This document shows, piece by piece, positions 25,716 to 33,470 of a stretch of DNA of 64,000 nt. The position numbers and the translations under genes are program-made. The stretch spans positions 3,720,001 through 3,784,000 of the forward strand of contig NZ_CP012268.1 in assembly GCF_001277195.1 (NCBI RefSeq), written 5' to 3'. The first letter of the stretch is position 1; the number at the start of each line of letters is the position of its first letter. Below the pieces are notes generated by a model. It was not told the origin of the DNA and did not search any database. It worked only from the letters and a program-made list of their open reading frames with translations. This DNA comes from Cronobacter muytjensii ATCC 51329. GTDB taxonomy: Bacteria > Pseudomonadota > Gammaproteobacteria > Enterobacterales > Enterobacteriaceae.

Positions 25716-28262
25716 TCAGGACTGATATTGCTGTAACAGCGGCGTGGCGCTGTCGTCATCTTTGAGCGGCGTCACGGCGTTAATGGTCTGGGTGCGAAAC
25801 GGGATCACCTGCTGGCGGCCATCCACTTTCACAATCTGGTAGAACTGCGGCAGGTTGAAGTTTACGAAGCTTGAGCCGTAGGTAAAGCGGTCATGTGATG
25901 ATGAATAGAACCGGCTCACGTCGCGCACCAGCTCCTCTTTGCTCCCCTCGCAGTGGTGATACACCTCGGCGCGGTTGCTTTCATCGAGAATATAGATGTT
26001 AAAGCCGTCGTCGTTCGTCTCTTCAAAGAAGAACTGAATAATCCCTTCGCTCGCGAATCCGTCCACGACCGACGGCAACTGGACGTGATCGGTTTCAACC
26101 TGCACCGATAACCCGTGCAGTTTGTTATGCGAAATCGCGCCGTAAAACTCGATGGCGTTTTCCAGCTTCTGTACCGAGACGTTCAGGCGCTCGAAGAACA
26201 GACCCCAGGTCTGGCCCGCCACGCGCAGCGCTTTGAAGCGGCCCGGCTCAAGGCGGGTGCTGGAGAGTCGGAACTCAATGCATTCGGAGACCAGCTGCTG
26301 CACGCGGGTGCGAATCAAACCGCGCAGATGCTGGCTGTAACAGAACACTTCGACGCTGTCCGGCGGCGCGGCGTCCTGGTGCATTTTGCCGAGAATCGTT
26401 TTCAGCGCCTCGATCATCGCCTGCTCGCCGTTGAAGTGCAGCGTGCGCACTTCGTTCCACGAGTTGCGATACAGCAGATCGATGCTGCCCACCAGGCACT
26501 GCTGCTGTTCGCCGAAGCTGAATACGTCGAGCTTGCGGAAATCGAAATGTACCACCTGATTGCGGAAGGCCGCCGTCGGGTCATATTCGAGATTGACGAT
26601 AATCGCCAGATGGCGGATTTCGCACGGGCTATAGAGCGCTTTTGGCGTCGGCGCGGGCAGGCGCAGCGGGAAATGGTGCGACACGTCGGCGACCAGCTCC
26701 TGTAACTTCGGCAGATCGCAGATACCGTTGCCCTTAATAAACAGGCGGGTGCGTGATGTCAGCAGGCCGTTAAACCAGGCCCAGGCCACCAGCTTATTAA
26801 GATAACGGTTATATTCCAGCGGCTGATGGCTGATGATGGAATCCATGCTCGGCGCGCGGTTGTAGAGATACCAGCCGGTGCGGTTGGCGCGGCCCGGCGG
26901 CACGTGGATAAACGTCAGCGTCGGCTCGGAGAGATCCGGCGAAATCTGCGGGTTAACCAGCGTGACTTTACCCGGCAGCGCTTCAAACGCGGCGTAAAGT
27001 TTGCGCGTCAGCACGCCAATATCCTGCGGGCTCGCAGAGACGCTCAGGTTGTTGCGGCGCGCGAAGCGGATCAGGTTGCGATAACTTTGCATCATCGCAT
27101 CAAGCAGCTCGTTATGCGCCTCACGCACCTGGTCGATTTTCCAGTTAGCGCGGTTATCGAGCATGGCCAGACGCGCATCGTCCCAGCCCCACTCTTTCAC
27201 CAGCTGGCTTAACACCTCCCGGCGCCAGCCGACGCAGGCGCGCTCGCGGGAGAGCTTTTCGCACACTTTCAGGTAGAAGCAGCGGCGCACAAGATCAAGA
27301 CGCGCGGTATCGTCGATAGCCGTCAGATAATGCGTCACACGCTCCAGCATCATGCAGTAGGGATCGAGCCCGAAGGAGACGATTTCCCCGTCGTGCAGAC
27401 GCTGTTTGATGTCTTTCGCCAGCAGCCGGGTGTTCGGGTATTCCCAGGAATAGGCTTCGAGCAGCAGCGTTTTGAGCACGGCTTTATAGGGGGAGTCGAT
27501 ACTTTTATAGAGTTGCCAGAGGCTCGCGCCAAAATACTCTTCGGCGGACAGCGAGCTCAGGCCGCCCAGATCCATCCACTCGTTTGGCGTCAACACGCCC
27601 TGGGCGTAGAGCGTCATGACGTAATCGTCGTAATGCTCTTCTTCGTCGCCCGGCACCATATTCCACAGGATGCGTTTGCCGGCCATGCGCACGGCGGTGC
27701 GGTAGAACTCATCCAGCAGCAAAATGTGCTGCGTGGAGCCGCAATCTTCGCCGCCGAGGCTGCCGCTTTCATTATGGCGGAAGCGGTTTTCGTCAATCAG
27801 GAAAAAACTGACTTCGACACCGAGCGACGCCGCCCAGCTTTCCAGCAGGCTGCATTTACGTTGCAGGAGCTGACGTTCATCGTTATCGAGCCATGCCTGA
27901 TGGCAGACCCAGATGTCGAGATCGGACGAACAGCTCTGCCCCACAGAGGAGGTGCTGCCCATCGAATAGATGCCGGTAATCGGCAATTCGCCCTTCACGG
28001 TTTGTTGCGCAGGCATACCGCGCTGCGTTTCCAGCTCGTTCAGGTAGTGGCGTTGGGTTTCATCAGGCGTGTAGAGGCAAATGCCGTAGGGAACGTTACC
28101 TTCAAGGTACCCCGGCATCAGCGGATGGTGATAATGCAATAATGTTGGCAGCAGACTGTAAACCTGTTGGAAAGCAGGCCCCATGGCAGCAAGCGCGCGA
28201 TCCACACGCAATTGATTGATGGCATCCAGTCTCTGTTTCAGAGTCTCAATATAGAGGTACAA
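25716..28262 (-). CDS. cyaA: Class I adenylate cyclase CyaA
   Basis: CyaA makes cAMP, the effector of CRP, and is controlled by the phosphotransferase system. The 848 residues equal the E. coli length. The catalytic nucleotidyltransferase region near residues 95-120 contains MGSTSSVGQSCSSDLDIWVCHQ-type sequence with the metal-binding Asp pair. The C-terminal half is the regulatory domain. The start codon is TTG, as in E. coli, where this weak start limits synthesis. A CRP-type site about 95-110 bases upstream suggests feedback repression. It is divergent from hemC. Confidence 0.98.
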   Translation of the reverse strand: MYLYIETLKQRLDAINQLRVDRALAAMGPAFQQVYSLLPTLLHYHHPLMPGYLEGNVPYGICLYTPDETQRHYLNELETQRGMPAQQTVKGELPITGIYSMGSTSSVGQSCSSDLDIWVCHQAWLDNDERQLLQRKCSLLESWAASLGVEVSFFLIDENRFRHNESGSLGGEDCGSTQHILLLDEFYRTAVRMAGKRILWNMVPGDEEEHYDDYVMTLYAQGVLTPNEWMDLGGLSSLSAEEYFGASLWQLYKSIDSPYKAVLKTLLLEAYSWEYPNTRLLAKDIKQRLHDGEIVSFGLDPYCMMLERVTHYLTAIDDTARLDLVRRCFYLKVCEKLSRERACVGWRREVLSQLVKEWGWDDARLAMLDNRANWKIDQVREAHNELLDAMMQSYRNLIRFARRNNLSVSASPQDIGVLTRKLYAAFEALPGKVTLVNPQISPDLSEPTLTFIHVPPGRANRTGWYLYNRAPSMDSIISHQPLEYNRYLNKLVAWAWFNGLLTSRTRLFIKGNGICDLPKLQELVADVSHHFPLRLPAPTPKALYSPCEIRHLAIIVNLEYDPTAAFRNQVVHFDFRKLDVFSFGEQQQCLVGSIDLLYRNSWNEVRTLHFNGEQAMIEALKTILGKMHQDAAPPDSVEVFCYSQHLRGLIRTRVQQLVSECIEFRLSSTRLEPGRFKALRVAGQTWGLFFERLNVSVQKLENAIEFYGAISHNKLHGLSVQVETDHVQLPSVVDGFASEGIIQFFFEETNDDGFNIYILDESNRAEVYHHCEGSKEELVRDVSRFYSSSHDRFTYGSSFVNFNLPQFYQIVKVDGRQQVIPFRTQTINAVTPLKDDDSATPLLQQYQS

Positions 28263-28355
28263 GACGTATCGCCTGATGGTTACAGAATGTAAACGATGTT
28301 CACCGTTGTATCGCCCTTGTGATTATGGTGTGACGGGCGGACAAATGGTTTAAAA

Positions 28356-28371
28356 CGTGATCAATCTAACA
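28356..28371. promoter_or_regulatory. CRP-type site in the cyaA promoter region
   Basis: CGTGATCAATCTAACA fits TGTGA-N6-TCACA with good half-sites. It closely resembles the CRP site of E. coli cyaA P2, where cAMP-CRP represses adenylate cyclase expression. It lies in the 282-base gap between cyaA and hemC. Confidence 0.75.
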
Positions 28372-28484
28372 CCTTGTAGATTGACCGTAAAGAAAGATGC
28401 GCTACAGATAATTATAGCACCGTTCCCCTGCCCTTAACGCCTTTCTCTGTTGCGCCTGCGCGCCGCGTCTCGCCGCCGTTTGAC

Positions 28485-28514
28485 CTGACAGCCTTCCGCT
28501 AACAGTGGTAGGAT
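28485..28514 (+). promoter_or_regulatory. Probable hemC promoter
   Basis: CTGACA (28485-28490), 18 bases and TAGGAT (28509-28514) make a moderate sigma70 promoter. It would start transcription about 25 bases before the hemC ATG. Confidence 0.5.
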
Positions 28515-28544
28515 GATTAGCAGACGACATTTACGGTATCAAGC

Positions 28545-29486
28545 ATGTTAGACAATGTATTAAGAATTGCCACCCGGCAAAGTCCGCTGGCGCTCTGGCA
28601 GGCACAATATGTTAAGCAACGGCTGGAAGCCTGCCATCCGGGGCTGACGGTTGAACTGGTGCCTATGGTGACGCGTGGCGACGTGATCCTCGATACGCCG
28701 CTGGCGAAAGTGGGCGGCAAGGGCCTGTTTGTGAAAGAACTGGAGCTTGCCATGCTGGATGGCCGCGCCGATATCGCGGTGCACTCCATGAAAGACGTAC
28801 CGGTCGAATTCCCGGAAGGGCTGGGCCTGGTCACCATTTGCGAGCGCGAAGATCCGCGCGACGCCTTTGTGTCGAATCGCTTTCAGCGCCTCGATGACAT
28901 GCCCGCCGGCAGCATCGTCGGCACCTCCAGCCTGCGCCGTCAGTGCCAGATAGCCGCTCGCCGCCCGGATCTGATCATCCGCTCGCTACGCGGCAACGTC
29001 GGTACGCGCCTGAGCAAACTCGACAACGGCGAGTATGACGCCATTATCCTGGCGGTCGCGGGGCTTAAGCGTCTGCAACTCGACGCGCGTATCACCAGCC
29101 CGCTCGCGCCGGAAGAGTCGCTGCCCGCCGTAGGCCAGGGCGCTGTCGGCATCGAATGCCGCCTTGACGATACGCGCACCCGCGATCTGCTCGCGCCGCT
29201 CAACCATGAAGAAACCGCCGTGCGCGTGCGCGCAGAACGCGCCATGAATACGCGGCTCGAAGGCGGTTGTCAGGTGCCTATCGGCAGCTATGCGGAACTC
29301 AACGACGGCGAGCTGTGGCTACGCGCGCTGGTTGGCGCGCCGGACGGTTCGCGCATCGTACGCGGCGAACGTCGCGGGACGCCGCAGGAGGCGCGGGCGC
29401 TCGGCATTTCGCTCGCCGAAGAGCTATTAAACCACGGCGCGCGCGAGATCCTCGCCGAGGTCTACCAGGGGGACGGCCCCGCATGA
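28545..29486 (+). CDS. hemC: Hydroxymethylbilane synthase (porphobilinogen deaminase)
   Basis: HemC polymerises four porphobilinogen units to hydroxymethylbilane in haem synthesis. The 313 residues match E. coli. Cys242, which carries the dipyrromethane cofactor, lies in TRLEGGCQVPIG. Conserved substrate-binding segments IATRQSPLALWQA, HSMKDVPVEFP and GTSSLRRQCQ are present. It is the first gene of the hemCDXY operon and its stop overlaps the hemD start by four bases (ATGA). Confidence 0.98.
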   Translation: MLDNVLRIATRQSPLALWQAQYVKQRLEACHPGLTVELVPMVTRGDVILDTPLAKVGGKGLFVKELELAMLDGRADIAVHSMKDVPVEFPEGLGLVTICEREDPRDAFVSNRFQRLDDMPAGSIVGTSSLRRQCQIAARRPDLIIRSLRGNVGTRLSKLDNGEYDAIILAVAGLKRLQLDARITSPLAPEESLPAVGQGAVGIECRLDDTRTRDLLAPLNHEETAVRVRAERAMNTRLEGGCQVPIGSYAELNDGELWLRALVGAPDGSRIVRGERRGTPQEARALGISLAEELLNHGAREILAEVYQGDGPA

Positions 29487-30247
29487 CGATTCTGGTCACC
29501 CGCCCCTCTCCCGCCGGGGAGGAATTAGTGAGCCGTCTGCGCGCACTGGGGCAGGAGGCCTGGAGTTTTCCGCTGATTGAATTCTGCCCTGGTCAGGAAC
29601 TCCCGCAGCTGCCCGCGTTACTCGATACGCTCGCGCCGGACGATCTTCTGTTCGCTCTCTCTCAGCACGCCGTCAGTTTTGCGAATGCGCATTTGCAGCG
29701 TCTGGGGCGTCGCTGGCCGCGCGCGGTGGAAGCGTTTGCTATCGGGCGTACCACGGCGCTGGCGCTGCATCAGGTCAGCGGATGGCACATCCACTACCCG
29801 CGCGATCGGGAAATCAGCGAAGTCTTGCTACAATTACCTGAATTACAAAACGTTGCCGGTAAGCGCGCACTGATTCTGCGGGGCAACGGCGGTCGTGAAC
29901 TGTTAGGGGAAACCTTAACGGAGCGCGGCGCGGCGGTCACGTTTTGCGAATGCTATCAACGTAGCGCGAAGATTTACGACGGCACGCAGGAAGCGCATCG
30001 CTGGCACACCCGCGGCATCACGACGCTGGTGGTAACCAGCGGCGAAATGCTGCGTCAGCTGCATGACCTGATGCCGCCGTGGTATCGCGCGAACTGGTTG
30101 CTGCGCTGTCGGCTGGTGGTCGTCAGCGAGCGTCTGGCGACTCTCGCCCGGGAACTGGGCTGGCAGAATATTCTGGTCGCTGATAATGCCGATAACGACG
30201 CGCTGCTGCGCGCGTTGCAATCACTCTTACACGGGAAGCCACAATGA
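29483..30247 (+). CDS. hemD: Uroporphyrinogen-III synthase
   Basis: HemD closes hydroxymethylbilane with inversion of ring D to give uroporphyrinogen III. The ATG at 29483 overlaps the hemC stop and gives 254 residues (E. coli 246). The open frame continues upstream inside hemC but has no family similarity there. Typical two-domain features are TRPSPAGEELVSRLRALGQ near the start, the GNGGRELLGETLTERGA segment in the centre, and LVVTSGEMLRQL. Sequence conservation is low across this family, so the call rests on both motif and operon context. Confidence 0.96.
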   Translation: MTILVTRPSPAGEELVSRLRALGQEAWSFPLIEFCPGQELPQLPALLDTLAPDDLLFALSQHAVSFANAHLQRLGRRWPRAVEAFAIGRTTALALHQVSGWHIHYPRDREISEVLLQLPELQNVAGKRALILRGNGGRELLGETLTERGAAVTFCECYQRSAKIYDGTQEAHRWHTRGITTLVVTSGEMLRQLHDLMPPWYRANWLLRCRLVVVSERLATLARELGWQNILVADNADNDALLRALQSLLHGKPQ

Positions 30248-31440
30248 CGGAACAACAACACACCCCTGCTACGGTTGAAGAAACCCCGCAGGTTGTGGAG
30301 ACAACGCCACAGCCGGAACCGACCGCGAAAAAAGACCGCACCGGCAAAACCGCGCTCGCGCTCAGCGCTGTGGCCATCGCCATTGCGCTGGCGACAGGCG
30401 CGGGCCTGTGGACCTGGGGCAAGAAACAGGCCGACAACCAAAACGCCAACAGCGATACCCTCGCCACCCAGTTAACCTCGTTGCAAAACGAGCAGCAGGC
30501 GCAGAAAGCCGCGCTGGAGAAAACCATCAAAGCGCAGGCGGACGCGCTTGCAGCGGCGAACCGCCAGCAGGAGACGATGGCGCGCGAGCTGGACGAGGTG
30601 CAGAAGAAAGTCGCTACTATCTCCGGCAGCGATGCCAAAACCTGGCAGCTCGCCCAGGCCGATTTTCTGGTGAAGCTCGCCGGGCGTAAGCTCTGGAGCG
30701 ATCAGGACGCTACCACCGCCGCCGCGCTACTGAAAAGCGCTGACGCGAGCCTCGCCGACATGAACGATCCGAGCCTTATCACCGCGCGTCGCGCGTTGAC
30801 TGACGATATCGCCGCGCTGGCGAGCGTCACACAGGTGGATTACGACGGCATTATTCTTAAACTCAATCAACTCTCTAACCAGGTCGACAATCTGCGCCTT
30901 GCGGATAACGACAGCGACGACGCGCCGATGGACAGCGATGGCAGCGAACTCTCCAGCTCGCTTAGCGAGTGGCGTCAGAATCTGGTGAAGAGCTGGCATA
31001 ACTTTATGGACAGCTTTATCACCATCCGCCGCCGCGACGACACTGCCGTGCCGCTGCTGGCACCGAATCAGGATATCTATCTGCGCGAAAACATTCGCTC
31101 GCGTCTGCTGGTGGCCGCACAAGCCGTGCCGCGCCATCAGGATGAAATTTACAAGCAGTCGCTCGATAACGTCTCCACCTGGGTGCGCGCGTACTACGAC
31201 ACTAACGACGCGGGCACCAAAGCGTTTCTGGAATCCATCGACGGTCTGACCCAGCAGTCCATCACCATGGACGTGCCGGAAACGCTGCAAAGCCAGGCGA
31301 TTCTGGAAAAGCTCATGCAAACGCGCGTGCGTAACCTGATGGCGCAACCGTCAGTGCCGGGCGATGCTACGGCGCCGCAAGTGGATGACCCGCAGACGCA
31401 AGCACCGACAGACGCGGCACCGACGCAGGGAGAACAGTAA
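30244..31440 (+). CDS. hemX: HemX, membrane protein of the haem operon
   Basis: HemX is a 398-residue inner-membrane protein (E. coli 393). Once called uroporphyrinogen-III methylase, it lacks a convincing methyltransferase fold and its role is unclear. A basic, proline-rich cytoplasmic start precedes one membrane segment (about residues 36-60), then a coiled coil rich in Gln, Ala and Lys (about 65-125). The large remaining part is periplasmic. The C-terminal tail is Pro/Gln/Asp-rich. It overlaps hemD by four bases and hemY by one. Confidence 0.93.
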   Translation: MTEQQHTPATVEETPQVVETTPQPEPTAKKDRTGKTALALSAVAIAIALATGAGLWTWGKKQADNQNANSDTLATQLTSLQNEQQAQKAALEKTIKAQADALAAANRQQETMARELDEVQKKVATISGSDAKTWQLAQADFLVKLAGRKLWSDQDATTAAALLKSADASLADMNDPSLITARRALTDDIAALASVTQVDYDGIILKLNQLSNQVDNLRLADNDSDDAPMDSDGSELSSSLSEWRQNLVKSWHNFMDSFITIRRRDDTAVPLLAPNQDIYLRENIRSRLLVAAQAVPRHQDEIYKQSLDNVSTWVRAYYDTNDAGTKAFLESIDGLTQQSITMDVPETLQSQAILEKLMQTRVRNLMAQPSVPGDATAPQVDDPQTQAPTDAAPTQGEQ

Positions 31441-32636
31441 TGCTGAAAGTCTTGTTACTGTTCCTGCTGTTGATAGCCGGGATCGTGGTCGGCCCGATGG
31501 TGGCCGGACATCAGGGTTACGTGCTGATCCAGACGGAAACCTGGAATATTGAAACCAGCGTCACCGGCCTTGCGATCATTCTGATCCTCTCGCTGGTGGT
31601 GCTGTTCGCGCTTGAATGGCTGTTGCGTCGTCTGTTCCGCACCGGCGCGCGTACGCGCGGCTGGTTCGCGGGCCGCAAACGCAGCCGGGCGCGCAAGCAG
31701 ACCAAACTGGCGCTGCTGAAGCTTGCCGAAGGCGACTATCAGCAGGTTGAAAAACTGATGTCGAAAAACGCCGATCATGCCGAACAGCCGGTAGTGAACT
31801 ATCTGCTGGCCGCCGAAGCCGCCCAGCAGCGCGGCGACGAAGCGCGTGCGAATCAGCACCTTGAACGCGCGGCGGAACTGGCGGATAACGATCAGATCCC
31901 GGTTGAGATCACCCGCGTGCGACTGCAACTGGCGCGCAATGAAAATCACGCGGCCCGTCATGGCGTGGACCGCCTGCTGGAAGTCACGCCGCGCCACCCT
32001 GAAGTGCTGCGTCTGGCGGAGCAGGCGTATATTCGCACCGGCGCCTGGAGTTCGCTGCTGGATATTATTCCCTCGATGCAGAAAGCGGGCGTGGGCGACG
32101 ACGAACATCGCGACGCGCTGACACGCCAGGCCTGGATCGGGTTGATGGATCAGGCGCGCGCCGATCAGGGCAGCGAAGGGCTGAAAGCCTGGTGGCGTAA
32201 CCAGAGCCGTAAAACCCGTCACCAGCCGGCGTTGCAGGTGGCGATGGCGGAGCATCTTATCGAATGCGACGATCATCAGACCGCGCAGGAGATTATCCTC
32301 GATGGCCTGAAGCGCCAGTATGATGACCGTCTGGTGTTACTGATGCCGCGCCTGAAAGCCGGCAATCCGGAACAGCTGGAAAAAGCGCTGCGCCAGCAGA
32401 TCAAAACCTACGGCGACCGCCCGCTGCTCTGGAGCACGTTAGGCCAGTTGCTGATGTCGCACGGCGAATGGAAAGAGGCGAGCCTCGCGTTTCGCGCCGC
32501 CCTTAAGCAGCGCCCGGACGCGTTCGACTACGCCTGGCTTGCCGACGTCCTTGACCGACTTCACCAGCCTGAAGAGGCCGCGACCATGCGCCGCGACGGC
32601 CTGCTGCTGACGCTACAGCAAAACACTCCGCAATAA
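31440..32636 (+). CDS. hemY: HemY, TPR-containing inner-membrane protein
   Basis: HemY is a 398-residue protein of the haem operon whose exact role in late haem synthesis is not settled. It is not related to the Bacillus HemY oxidase. Two membrane segments (about 4-24 and 42-63) precede a long cytoplasmic tetratricopeptide-like alpha-helical region. The ATG overlaps the hemX stop (TAATG). A strong terminator follows the stop by five bases, ending the hemCDXY operon. Confidence 0.95.
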   Translation: MLKVLLLFLLLIAGIVVGPMVAGHQGYVLIQTETWNIETSVTGLAIILILSLVVLFALEWLLRRLFRTGARTRGWFAGRKRSRARKQTKLALLKLAEGDYQQVEKLMSKNADHAEQPVVNYLLAAEAAQQRGDEARANQHLERAAELADNDQIPVEITRVRLQLARNENHAARHGVDRLLEVTPRHPEVLRLAEQAYIRTGAWSSLLDIIPSMQKAGVGDDEHRDALTRQAWIGLMDQARADQGSEGLKAWWRNQSRKTRHQPALQVAMAEHLIECDDHQTAQEIILDGLKRQYDDRLVLLMPRLKAGNPEQLEKALRQQIKTYGDRPLLWSTLGQLLMSHGEWKEASLAFRAALKQRPDAFDYAWLADVLDRLHQPEEAATMRRDGLLLTLQQNTPQ

Positions 32637-32641
32637 TACCC

Positions 32642-32664
32642 ACCCCTCTCCGGAGGGGTTTTTT
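32642..32664 (+). terminator. Terminator of the hemCDXY operon
   Basis: ACCCCTC and GAGGGGT form a 7-bp stem with a TCCG loop, followed by six T residues, just after the hemY stop. Confidence 0.92.
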
Positions 32665-32684
32665 ATGTCTGCTGGTGAATAACG

Positions 32685-33019
32685 TTGGCTTGCGAGCAAA
32701 TTTCAGGAGCTTACATCAGTAAGTGACTGGGGTGAGCGCGCGCAGCCAGGACAGCCACGGCGCGAACGCCCCTTCCGCCTGTAGTCAGATTTCGGGGTGT
32801 GGCAAGGCGGCCAGCAAGAGAATCCCCAGGAGCTTGCATGAGTAAGTGACTGGGGTGAGCGCGCGCTGCCAGGGCCGCCACGGCGCGTAAGCCCCTTCCG
32901 CCTTTAGTCAGATTTCGGGGTGTGGCAAGGCGGCCAGCAAGAGAGTTCCCGGGAGCTTACATCAGTAAGCGACCGGGGTGAGCGCGCGCAGCCAGGGCTG
33001 CCACGGCGCGAAAGATGAC
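32685..33019. repeat. Three tandem ERIC-like units, 123-bp period
   Basis: The core GGAGCTTACATCAGTAAG with GACTGGGGTGAGCGCGCG recurs starting at 32704, 32827 and 32950, an exact period of 123 bases. The flank GGCAAGGCGGCCAGCAAGAG recurs at 32801 and 32924, again 123 bases apart. Each core carries the ERIC palindrome (matching the standard ERIC sequence AAGTAAGTGACTGGGGTGAGCG). The first unit is divergent on its left side and the third is truncated on its right side. The array fills the space between the hemY and glmZ terminators. Confidence 0.9.
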
Positions 33020-33025
33020 CCACAG

Positions 33026-33225
33026 AAAAAAATACCTGCCCGAGGGCAGGTATCAAAACAGGTCTGTTTGACAACAAATGTGGTGCTTCACTCAACGTTA
33101 TGTCCATGGTGTTTGATGAGACCGAAGCGACATCTGTCTGTGGACGATAAGCACCGTAAACGGCTCTGCGTCATTCCTGGGTTTATGAAGCCGAAGCGAA
33201 CATAAGAGATGGAATGAGCATCTAC
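33026..33225 (-). ncRNA. glmZ: Small regulatory RNA GlmZ
   Basis: The minus strand from 33225 begins GTAGATGCTCATTCCATCTC, the same 5' end as E. coli GlmZ (SraJ). It continues with recognisable conserved blocks (GACGCAGAGCCGTTTACGGTGCTTA-type centre, ACACCATGGACA, GTTGAGTGAAGCACC). It ends in a terminator whose stem ATACCTGCC/GGCAGGTAT (33032-33040 with 33045-33053) is followed by seven T residues. GlmZ, about 207 nt in E. coli, activates glmS translation with Hfq and is cleaved by RNase E with RapZ. Position after hemY is also as in E. coli. Confidence 0.95.
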
Positions 33226-33231
33226 ACCGGT

Positions 33232-33430
33232 ATTGTAGCATTAATCGTGCCAGGTATGCAGCGTTTGTCTGTCATCGCTAACTTGCTGTTTCATCGCTAC
33301 TGTGACCGCGGCCAAACTGCGTTTTCCCTGGCAGGCGCAGCCAGTAAGTGTCATCAAATAGCGACAGGGTTTTCCGCATAGCTATTTTATTCCTTTATAT
33401 TAAATATTTATGTGTCTCCTGCCAGCGACA
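33232..33430 (-). promoter_or_regulatory. glmZ control region: overlapping sigma70/sigma54 promoters and two GlrR-type sites
   Basis: On the minus strand the -10 TACAAT (33232-33237) is placed exactly for a start at 33225. Overlapping it, TGGCACG...ATGCT places GG at 33250-33251 and GC at 33238-33239, ten bases apart, as in a sigma54 -24/-12 promoter. Further upstream two sequences fit the GlrR site TGTC-N10-GACA exactly: 33349-33366 and 33413-33430. Between them lies AT-rich DNA (TTATATTAAATATTTATG), a plausible IHF site. Dual sigma70/sigma54 control with GlrR and IHF is known for the glmY/glmZ genes of Enterobacterales. Confidence 0.85.
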
Positions 33431-33470
33431 CGCGTAATTCAGCTTGTCGCCAGAACCCGTCACCCACGCG

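Noticed and set aside
32685..33019. CRISPR array, because of regularly spaced repeats
   Set aside because: The period is 123 bases, the whole unit is repeated rather than short repeats with unique spacers, and the core is the ERIC palindrome.
32904..33107. 67-codon minus-strand frame with a ribosome-like start
   Set aside because: Most of it is read from ERIC units and the 3' part of glmZ; no protein family resemblance.
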